Assembly: GCF_963678635.1 (NCBI RefSeq)
Contig: NC_087063.1
Coordinates: forward strand, 74,297,617-74,361,616
Reading direction: 5' to 3'
Source of the DNA: Symsagittifera roscoffensis
Lineage: Eukaryota > Xenacoelomorpha > Acoela > Convolutidae
DNA: 64,000 nucleotides
A model generated the notes under the pieces. That model ran no database searches. It saw nothing but the letters and a program-made list of their open reading frames with translations, and had not been told where the DNA came from. This document shows positions 21,241-29,160 of this stretch, piece by piece (positions within the stretch are counted from its first letter, which is position 1; every line of letters begins with the position of its first letter). The translations under genes and the position numbers were made by a program.

Positions 21241-21529
21241 CTCAAAAAATGAACAAAAATTTTTTTAAATCATTGTTTTATTGATGGTTATGAATTTTAA
21301 ATAGTAATCATGTCAATTTTTAATGAAAAAACTGAAAACTTATGATAATTCATCTTTTTTTCTCTCTCATATGCTTTCGAAATTACAAAAAAAATCATAA
21401 AAAAAAGAAAAAAAGATCCCAGTTGTTATGAAATTTGTAAACATTTCTACAAATTTCTAAGCAAGAAGTAAAAATTTCTTCTGATGTTCAAGAAGCTGCA
21501 AGAACAATTTCAGTTTTTTAACAAGTTGT
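21241..21529. other. Spacer before minisatellite, no gene recognised
   Basis: AT-rich sequence that unit C repeats, in shortened form, at 25816-26029. It includes homopolymer A runs and the word ctctctcatatgctttcgaa in both units. Nothing codes here as far as I can see. Confidence 0.5.
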
Positions 21530-22895
21530 AAAAAATGATTCACTTTTTTCTACAAAATGCAAAAATGTTTCAGTTTTTTTTTTTGATAAGATGCGAAAAG
21601 TGTTTCATTTTTTTTTCAACAAGATGCAAAAAGTGTTTTACTTTTTTCGACAAGATGCAAAAACTGTTTTAATTTTTTTTTGAAAAGATGCGAGAAGTGT
21701 TTAATTTTTTTTGACAAAATGCCAAAAGTGTTTCAATTTCTTTTGACCATCTGTGAAAGGTGTTTCACTTCTTTCCTACAAAATGCAAAATTTGTTTCAA
21801 TTTTTTCTACAAATTGCGAAAATTGTTAGAGTTTTTTCTGACAAGATGCAAAAACCATCAGGTATTTTTTACTTGTGTACAAATTTTGTAGTGATTTTCT
21901 AATAAGTGATTTTCTAATTCAAAAATTAATCAAGTTTCCTAACATGTGTTTGAGTTCGGAACGCTAAATTAGGTTGTATTCTAATTGTTTTTCAATAATT
22001 TACCCTGAACTTCTCATCTATTTGCAAAACAAAAATGAAATTGAAGAAACCATTTAATTACAAAGAACGAAGTTAATACCAAACAACAATTATTTAAGAA
22101 AATTTTTAATCAAAGTGCTGGCGAGCAGAAGAATAGTACTTCTGATTTTCAAGAAGCTTCAAGAACGATTTCAATTTTTTTAACAAGTTGTAAAAAGTGA
22201 TTCACTTTTTTCGACAAGATGCGAAAACTGTTTTAATTTTTTTTTTTGAAAAAATGCGAGAAGTGTTTAACTTTTTTTGAGAAAATGCCGAAAATGTTTC
22301 AATTTCTTTTGACGATCTGTGAAAGGTGTTTCACTTCTTTCCTACAAAATGCAAAATTTGTTTCAATTTTTTCTACAAATTGCGAAATTTGTTAGTGTTT
22401 TTTTCTGACAAGATGCAAAAACCATCAGGTATTTTTTACTTGTGTACAAATTTTGTAGTGATTTTCTAATAAGTGATTTTCTAATTCAAAAATTAATCAA
22501 GTTTCTAAACATGTGTTTGATTTCGGAACGCTAAATTAGGTTGTATTCTAATTGTTTTTCAATGATTTACCCTGAACTTCTCATCTATTCTCAAAACAAA
22601 AATGAAATTGAAGAAATCATTTAATTACAAAGAACGAAGTTAATACCAAACAACGATTATTTACAAAAATTTTTAATCAAAGTGCTGGCGAGCAGAAGAA
22701 GAGTACTTCTGATTTTGAAGAAGCTTCAAGAACGATTTCAATTTTTTAACAAAATGTAAAAAATTATTCACTTTTTTCTACAAAATGCAAAAAAGGTTTC
22801 AATTTTTTTGATAAGATGCGAAAAGTGTTTCATTTTTTTTCGACAAGATGCAAAATGTGTTTTACTTTTTTCGACAAGATGCGAAAACTGTTTGA
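21530..22895. repeat. Minisatellite and larger tandem repeat (unit B)
   Basis: A 31-34 bp motif, roughly TTTTTCGACAAGATGC followed by AAAAAGTGTTTCAC, is repeated in three clusters (21530-21870, 22180-22430, 22735-22895). Between clusters lies about 300 bp of sequence that includes ttttgtagtgattttctaat. Each larger unit ends with aaagtgctggcgagcag, at 22111 and 22677 (566 bp apart). That end word equals the last codons of the gene at 27218-27721. Confidence 0.88.
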
Positions 22896-22990
22896 ATTTA
22901 TTCATAGCTTCGGAGAAGGTAGAATTTAACCGACTGTTTTTGATAAGATAGCTACCCAAGCTGTCGTTTCCTCACATGTTGTGGACAAAA
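22896..22990 (-). pseudogene. ATPase N-terminal fragment (unit C)
   Basis: The sequence changes at about 22896 from minisatellite to the ATPase N-terminus (G-S-Y-L-I-K-N-S-R-L-N-S-T-F). The break falls before the P-loop, so the ATP site and everything downstream are missing. This marks the left edge of unit C. Confidence 0.7.
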
Positions 22991-23278
22991 TTATTCAAAG
23001 GGTTGCACGTACTATCATCAAAACTATAACTAAAATGTGGCACAGAAAAATTAAAAGAGTTATATTATATGTACGTCCAAACAACATCCATGATTTTTGT
23101 TCATGATTCTCTTCATCTAAACAAACTTTCCTAAATTTATGGGTTTTTCACCTTGAGTAACCATCTTAAATCTAGAAGGAAAAGGTTAACAATGACCTTA
23201 AACTAAATTCAAAAAAGGTAGTACAATAATATTTTTATGATTACGATTAGTTAAAATAACATCGAGTCCATTTTCCGT

Positions 23279-23607
23279 ATGAAAATGTTTTTCTTTCTGC
23301 ACATTGAAGAGTTTTTGCATGATGAAATGGGTAGCTGCTACACCTCCAATCATATTCTTCATCTTAAAATATCAAATGCTGAACTTTTGGGCAAGCAAGA
23401 AGGTTGGGATGTTGGTTTGAATTTTTTGGAGGAAGAAAACAATATCCTACAGTTTGTCCATCCTTAAAAGCTTCTAATTCTTTCACTATATTGTTTTCAA
23501 AACATTCAATATCCAAAACAACCAGTCCCTTTCTGTTAACAGATTGCTCTGGAGTTTTCTGGTTAAAAAGAATAACAAACCAAAAATGCATTGATGAAGC
23601 CAATGTT
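23279..23607 (-). pseudogene. D-I-E motif protein (unit C, minus arm)
   Basis: This holds V-V-L-D-I-E-C-F-E-N-N-I-V-K-E-L near 23510, followed by F-K-D-G-Q-T-V-G-Y-C-F-L-P-P-K and A-C-P-K-V-Q-H-L-I-F. It is the least damaged copy of the D-I-E gene: one 171-codon frame (23879-23364) covers the motif and upstream sequence. The N-terminal side runs straight into a hairpin centre at 23615. Confidence 0.55.
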
Positions 23608-23795
23608 TTTGTATTTAAAATATTGGCTTCATCAATGCATTTATGGTTTGTTATTCTTTTTAACCAGAAAACTCCAGAGAAATCTGTTATCAGAAAGGGC
23701 CTGGTTGTTTTGGATATTGAATGTTTTGAAAACAATATAGTGAAAGAATTAGGAGCTTTTAAGGATGGACAAACTGTAGGATATTGTTTTCTAGG
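23442..23795. repeat. Near-perfect palindrome in unit C (arms about 166-172 bp)
   Basis: The left arm 23442-23607 and the right arm 23624-23795 are reverse complements with very few mismatches, around a loop of about 16 bp. Both strands therefore encode V-L-D-I-E-C-F-E-N-N, and a plus-strand frame (23404-23826) reads through the right arm. Transcribed or single-stranded DNA of this region would fold into a long hairpin. Confidence 0.92.
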
Positions 23796-24120
23796 ATATA
23801 AACAGAAAAGTAATCCAGTCACGTGACTAAGAAAGCATGAACTTGGAAGATTATTGGAACATAACAAAACCCAGGTCATTCTGTATAGTAGATTTCACAG
23901 ATACAGCAAAATTATGTGAATTGCATGCCGTCTAGCAGAAATGCATGCCGTCTAAAGATTTTGGAGTTTGCAAAAACATAATCCATGTAGGAATTTCTAT
24001 ATCCAATTAGAACTCTGAAATAAGATTTTTGGTCTATTTCTTTCGAATTTATGTCCGGGTCCAAAACAATACAGGTACCAAGAAAAATTTTTTTTTTGTA
24101 TTTGACGAAATTCTTGCTTC
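23796..24120 (-). pseudogene. YGNSY-type ORF (unit C)
   Basis: After the palindrome, the sequence returns to minus-strand orientation with the same right-hand junction as unit A. The peptide Y-M-D-Y-V-F-A-N-S-K-I can be followed with stops and frame changes between about 24080 and 23830. Confidence 0.45.
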
Positions 24121-24492
24121 ATAAAATTTTGTTAAATTTCTATACATATCCTAGTAAAGAAGGAAGTATGTCAAGTAATATATCATATTCTTCAATTTGT
24201 AGTTGTAAAGGTTGATTATTTTTCCATTGAAATCATTTTCTACGATATTCTATAAGTTTTTATATGCTGTTCTTTTTTGGTATTGGATCTGTATCTTATG
24301 TGATTTTTTTAATACTATTATGCAGAGTCCACTCAAAATGAGATGCTTGTGATTCTATGTCCAAAATCTGCAAGTGTGATAAATTTTGTGATTCTATAAA
24401 AGTTAGTGAAATTTTTTGGTATTTTTTGTAGAACAATATGGGAAAACCTCAATTTATTATGAAGTTATAAGATTAAATTTTTTGAAAAACCA
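24121..24492. other. Spacer, no gene recognised
   Basis: AT-rich sequence that repeats 15990-16448 of unit A. No coding content is recognised. Confidence 0.5.
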
Positions 24493-25100
24493 TTATTCAA
24501 ACTCATACTGTTCAACGCGAATACCAAAGGAAAAAAAGTTACATGACAATAATAAAAATAACACAATTTTTTGTACATTATAGTTCTCAACAAACATAAA
24601 GTCTCCCAAAACTTGGGGCAGTTCTTTGAACTTGTTCAAAGTATAGTTGACATAGGCAACTTGTTTCATTGTTTCATTCTCTTTTGCAGTAAAAAGTTGA
24701 ATCTGAATGTAGGGAGGTTTGTTACTATTGTACTTCTTGATCGTGACACAAACTTGCCTTCTATTATAGGATGTTATGTCATACACTTTGTTGCAGTTGG
24801 CAAGCTCCTGATCCATAGTTGACTCTTTGTAAGAAGTGATCTCCATTACAGGAACGTGTCCAAAATTTTCAGCATCGTGAATAACAGTATTTCTAATTGC
24901 GGAGATTGTTTTTCCTTCTTTTTCCCCAAGATAGACTTGCTGTCTTTTTCCGAGTTGTCTCAACTCATTTTTCTTGAACAGCAGGGTTTCCCTCTGAAGG
25001 ATTTTTGGAACCGAGCAAATCTCCCAATTTTTGTTTCGTTTTTTGACAATTCAATATATTCGGGACTAGTGTATTTTCTTGAGTACATCTTTGAAGAGCA
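24493..25100 (-). pseudogene. KKY/KPPY protein (unit C, best preserved)
   Basis: The longest open version has 156 codons (24963-24493): E-K-E-G-K-T-I-S-A-I-R, E-I-T-S-Y-K-E-S-T-M-D, Y-N-R-R-Q-V-C-V-T-I-K-K-Y, K-P-P-Y-I-Q-I-Q-L-F-T-A-K-E-N-E, V-A-Y-V-N-Y-T-L and G-D-F-M-F-V-E-N-Y. A frameshift separates a basic N-terminal part (25090-24970). The absence of stops through the core makes this the best copy for a database search. I do not recognise it. A PC4-like ssDNA-binding role is only a guess. Confidence 0.55.
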
Positions 25101-25189
25101 AACTGATCAGATGAGGAGAAATGAGTGAAAAGGTTTTGAGATTAAAGGAAAATGGAAGTAAATAATATGATTCATTCAATTAAACATAA

Positions 25190-25815
25190 AAAGAAATAGA
25201 ACTAATAATGGAAATTTTGTGTGAAGTTTCCAAATATGGAATTGTGTAGGTGATAGGGTTCCTATATAAAGCCAAAATTCTCAGCAAAATCAATGTTTCC
25301 GATAGCTGCTGCTATGCTTCAAACTCTTCCAAGCTTTTATTCAGATTGATGTCAAAAAACTGTATTTATTTCCGTTTCCAGTGATTTTTACGAAAAATAT
25401 ACAGTAACCCATGTTTTTTGTGTCTGTAACCACAGTTTTTACTGTTCTTTGGAAAATTTTAAGTTGTACATACTTCTGACTGGTTAATCTTTCGATCAAT
25501 TTTACAGCGATTGGGCCTTTCAAAAAAAAACCAAATTACCAATTTACTTTGCTCTCTGCACAAATACAGGTTTTATTCAAATACCAATTCATCAACTGGT
25601 AAAATTTTCAATGAATTTGACAGCGCTGTTCATCATAGTTGGAAATGCACAAGCGCAGGAAAAATGCCAAGTATTGCAAACAAAAGACTGCTACACAAAA
25701 CATCAAACGTCATTATTTATGTTTGAGCCAGAAACTAGCTTCAACACAAAATCTCGATTCACCTTTTCTGGAAAGAATTTGTTAAACAAAAAACTCAAAA
25801 AAAATTAACAAAATT
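25190..25815. pseudogene. Unassigned conserved block (unit C)
   Basis: This is the counterpart of 20640-21240. Plus-strand frames of 65-71 codons (25511-25726, 25611-25808) and a minus-strand frame of 60 codons (25523-25341) are open. Conservation with unit B is high, but it cannot tell coding from simple duplication. Confidence 0.3.
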
Positions 25816-27217
25816 TGATTTAAATGATTGTTGTTTTGATAGTTATGAATTTTAAAATTCATCTTTTTTTTCTCTCTCATATGCTTTCGAAATTACAAAA
25901 GAGTCATAGAAAAGAAAAAAAGATCACCTTTATTATGAAATTTGCAAAAATGTTTACAAATTTCTAAGCGAGATGTAAAAATTTCTTCTGATTTTCAAGA
26001 AGCTGCAAGAACGATTTCATTTTTTTAATTAAGTTGTAAAAAATGATTCACTTTTTTCTACAAAATGCAAAAAATGTTTCAATTTTTTTTGATAAGATGC
26101 GAAAAGTGTTTCATCTTTTTCGACAAGATGCAAAAAGTGTTTTATTTTTTTCGACAAGATGCGAAAACTGTTTCAATTTTTTTAAAAAAGATGCGAGAAG
26201 TGTTCCACTTTTCTTTGAGAAAATGCGAAAAGTGTTTCAATTTTTTTGACGATCTGTGAAAGGTGTTTCACTTCTTTCCTACAAAATGCAAACTTTGTTT
26301 AATTTTTTCTACAAATTGCGCAAATTGTTAGAATTTTTTTTTTGACAAGATGCAAAACCATCAGGTATTTTTTACTTTTGTACAAATTTTGTAGTGATTT
26401 TCTAATAAGTGATTTTCTAATTCAAAAATTAATCAAGTTTCTTAACATGTGTTTGAGTTCGGAACGCTAAATTAAATTGTTTTCTAATTGTTTTTCAATG
26501 ATTTACCCTAAACTTCTCATCTGTTCTCAAAATTGATATGAAATTGAAGAAATCATTTAATTACAAAGGGCGAAGTTAATACCAAAAAACTATTATTTAC
26601 AAAAAAATTTAATCAAAGTGCTGGCAAGCAGAAGAAGATTACTTCTGATTTTCAAGAAGCTTCAAGAACGATTTCAATTTTTCTAACAAGTTGTGAAAAA
26701 TGATTCACTTTTTTCTACAAAATGCAAAAAATTTTTCAACTTTTTTGATAAGATGCGAAAAGTGTTTCATTTTTTTCGACAAGGTGCAAAAAGTGTTTTA
26801 CTTTTTTTGACAAGATGCGAAAACTGTTTCAATTTTTTTTTAAAAAGATGCGAGAAGTGTTTCACTTTTCTTTGAGAAAATCCGGAAAGTGTTTCAATTC
26901 TTTCCTTCAAAATGCAAACTTTGTTTCAATTTTTTCTACAAACTGCGAAAATTGTTTGAGTTTTTCTTTGACAAGATGCAAAAACCATCATGTATTTTTT
27001 ACTTGTGTACAAATTTTGTAGTGATTTTCTAATAAGTGATTTTCTAATTCAAAAATTAATCAAGTTTCTTAACATGTGATTGAGTTCGGAACGCTAAATT
27101 AGGTTGTATTCTAATTGTTTTTCAATGATTAACCCTGAACTTCTCATCTTTTCTCAAAATAAATGTGAAATTGAAGAAACGAAGTTAATACCAAACTACA
27201 CTTTGTTACAAAAACCT
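25816..27217. repeat. Minisatellite and larger tandem repeat (unit C)
   Basis: The 31-34 bp motif occurs in two clusters (26030-26360 and 26690-26990), with the same 300-bp spacer as in unit B. The end word aaagtgctggc(a/g)agcag recurs at 26615 and 27222 (607 bp apart). The second instance is the true 3' end of the gene at 27218-27721. Short periodic open frames here (26043-26259, 26693-27021) are by-products of a period near 33 bp. Confidence 0.88.
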
Positions 27218-27721
27218 TTAATCAAAGTGCTGGCGAGCAGCGGAAAATTTCTGAAAGCTCTCTATTGAACGCAGAGCTGGACGAGGTTCCATTGCTGGTG
27301 GTTGTTGTGGAGGGTTGTTTTGAGGCGTCATTGTAGAAAAACCCTCATCTTCATCTATTGTGATGGGGTTTTCGGCTGGTCCCATCTCCTCCTTCCCAGG
27401 AAAGAGGAATTCATCGACTGGTTGAGCCACATATCTAGAGTCAGGAAACTCTGATTAGTTCATTCTCACATGCTCAGGCGCTTCCTCCATCAATTGCAAT
27501 GTCCCAAGTCGGTTCTCTCTGATGGGTACTTGAATCATATGATGCTCGTTGAAATATTTTTGCATCATTTCCACCATGTGCCAGACTTGGATTGGAATGA
27601 CAATTCGTGCCAGAAAAGAGCGAGAGACTGTTTCTCGCACTTGAATTTGTACTAGATCAGGCGAAGTTCCTACAGAGTACATAAGGTTGCTGTTTTGCAC
27701 TGAGAAGATCATTTTGATCAA
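27218..27721 (-). CDS. Uncharacterised Polinton ORF (about 168 codons, one internal stop)
   Basis: A single frame runs from the ATG at 27721 to the TAA at 27218, broken only by one TAA near 27455. The N-terminal half has hydrophobic and charged stretches (V-S-R-S-F-L-A-R-I-V-I-P-I-Q-V-W). The C-terminal half is acidic, then Pro/Gln-rich (N-P-I-T-I-D-E-D-E-G-F-S, P-P-Q-Q-P-P-A-M-E-P-R-P), ending S-A-A-R-Q-H-F-D. I do not recognise the family. Its good state compared with its neighbours is notable. A small structural or accessory Polinton protein is the likely class. The 3' end has been copied into the adjacent minisatellite units. Confidence 0.5.
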
Positions 27722-27766
27722 TAAATTGAGTAAAGGTACAGAGTAAAAAGAACGGTTGATTTTTAG

Positions 27767-27866
27767 TTGAGAGAGGAGGTAGTTGATGGTAGTTAAGTTG
27801 AAATTAAAGTACTCAGGGCTGAAAGAGGAGGTAGTTGACGGTAGTTAAGTTGAAAATAAAATGATT
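27767..27866. repeat. Direct repeat upstream of the 27.2-27.7 kb ORF
   Basis: Two copies, about 53 bp apart, of a word reading gaggaggtagttgatggtag then ttaagttgaaa (the second copy has gacggtag). They lie just upstream of the ATG at 27721 on the minus strand, so they could belong to its 5' leader or promoter. Confidence 0.75.
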
Positions 27867-27939
27867 TTTAGTTATGAGTGAGGGGTATCTTCAACTCGAA
27901 AGGGTTGGTTTAACCAATCAAAATTGATTGACCATATTT

Positions 27940-28115
27940 GGTCTGTAGTCGTGTCCAATCAAACTTCAGCTTCCTTTTATGGAATTTTTAATTAAAAGTC
28001 GTGTCCAATTGGAAACAAAGTTCCATTTTAGGTACTATTTACAAATTGTCGTTTCCAATCACAAAAAGAAATTTTTAGTTCCAGGTGTCGTATCCAATAA
28101 AAGAACCCTTTTAAG
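27940..28115. promoter_or_regulatory. Array of GTCGTGTCCAAT motifs
   Basis: The motif GTCGTGTCCAAT or a one-base variant occurs at about 27949, 27997, 28047 and 28086 (gtcgtgtccaatc, gtcgtgtccaatt, gtcgtttccaatc, gtcgtatccaata), 39-50 bp apart. Another CCAATC lies near 27914. CCAAT is a known NF-Y binding core in eukaryotes. The array lies between two minus-strand ORFs and could be the promoter of the downstream one (27721). This is inference from motif and position. Confidence 0.5.
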
Positions 28116-28275
28116 GACTTAAATCTTCCAAATAGGAAAAATATATACAAAAGCAATCGCAAAATTAAATGACCAAAATTTGATTGCTGTAAAAATAATA
28201 CATGTTGCCATTTTAAGTAACAAAAAAAGCAAGTTTGAACAAGTAGCATCTCCAAGTTACTTGAATTTTTTGTAT

Positions 28276-28839
28276 TTAATCAATGAGAAATTGCTGATTT
28301 TTGAGTAGATACTCAAGTTTTTTTGATTTTGAGGTAAATATGAGAGAATAACTCATAGTTGATGAATTTTTTAAAGCAAATCGCTCGAAATCTGACTCCA
28401 AACCTGGTTTTGGATTTTGAAAATGAAAATTCGTAAAGAAACGAAGGATAAACAACATTGCTGGGGAGTTCTTACAAATTTGGGTATCGGTAAGGAAGAA
28501 AAAAATTTGTGATACCTTATCGTACGGCTTTTTGATAAATTTTAATTTTTCTAGAATGAAAAAAAATTCTTTCTTAGTCAGGTGTAATTCAGCCGTAAGT
28601 TTGAAGCTTTGATACGCAATATATGGATCAAAAGTAAACTCTTTGATTGAGCAAGTTTCTCTAAATAAACATTTACTTAGTCGGAGAACTCTATTTGCGA
28701 CAACACAAACGTCCAAAAAATTGTGAAAAAAGTAGGAGTCAACGTCTATTTCATCAATTAGACAATCAAGTGGAATTTTTTCTTTTATTTTGTAGAGTAA
28801 CTCGAGGAAAATTAAGTTTTTTAAATAGACGTTTTTCAA
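28276..28839 (-). CDS. Uncharacterised ORF, 187 codons (intact frame)
   Basis: This is one of the longest uninterrupted frames in the Polinton, from the ATG at 28839 to the stop at 28276. The product is rich in Phe, Leu and Lys and has scattered Cys (D-V-C-V-V-A-N-R-V-L-R-L, E-T-C-S-I-K-E-F, L-H-L-T-K-K-E-F-F-F-I-L-E-K-L). There is no obvious signal peptide or catalytic motif. It lies 42 bp downstream of another minus-strand ORF and opposite polB. I do not recognise it. An intact frame beside heavily damaged genes is notable, but its AT-rich composition means chance openness must be considered. Confidence 0.45.
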   Translation of the reverse strand: MKNVYLKNLIFLELLYKIKEKIPLDCLIDEIDVDSYFFHNFLDVCVVANRVLRLSKCLFRETCSIKEFTFDPYIAYQSFKLTAELHLTKKEFFFILEKLKFIKKPYDKVSQIFFFLTDTQICKNSPAMLFILRFFTNFHFQNPKPGLESDFERFALKNSSTMSYSLIFTSKSKKLEYLLKNQQFLID

Positions 28840-28881
28840 ATAATGATTGAAACGTTTCTAAAACAGAAATTTGATCTTTTA

Positions 28882-29155
28882 TTAAAATACTGGATTCTGA
28901 TTGGTTGATTTTGAAAATGAAAAGCCAACTTTTTTAGCAACAGCAAACAGAAACATAATCATTTTGAATTTCTTTTGCGAGAAAAACAATTGTTCCTCAC
29001 ATTGTATAACTATTTGAAAAAATCTTTTGTTTTTTCCCTGAAATTCAAATAAGTATAAATCACTAAACAATTTATTGGGGTATTTCAAATCTCCTACTTT
29101 GATATGTACCAAGTAATAGTTAGTTTTTTTTTTAATACTCAATATTCTCCCATTT
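28882..29155 (-). CDS. Uncharacterised ORF upstream of the 187-codon ORF
   Basis: The full minus-strand frame is open from 29412 to 28882 (176 codons), but its first half lies opposite the polB N-terminus. The part from about 29155 down is separate sequence: N-Y-Y-L-V-H-I-K-V-G-D-L-K-Y-P, L-Y-L-F-E-F-Q-G-K-N-K-R-F-F-Q-I-V, then F-K-M-I-M-F-L-F-A-V-A-K-K-V. The true start is unclear. It may form one gene with the 28276-28839 frame by a frameshift. I know no family for it. Confidence 0.35.
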
Positions 29156-29160
29156 TTGAG

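Larger units (their letters stand above)
12535..27230. repeat. Tandem gene-block expansion inside the Polinton (units A, B, C)
   Basis: A block of minus-strand genes is repeated head to tail: unit A about 12535-17105, unit B about 17106-22895, unit C about 22896-27230. A to B offsets are 4,578-4,623 bp. B and C share a right-hand tail (an unassigned conserved block plus minisatellite) that A lacks. C begins inside the ATPase N-terminus and lacks the integrase. The gene order within each unit is the same. Confidence 0.9.

Noticed and set aside
21530-22895. CRISPR-like array
   Set aside because: The repeats are imperfect, run directly into one another without unique spacers, and lie in a eukaryotic transposon.
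23404-23826. Independent plus-strand gene of 140 codons
   Set aside because: It is the complementary arm of the palindrome plus flanking sequence. The D-I-E motif on the plus strand is the inverted copy of the minus-strand gene.
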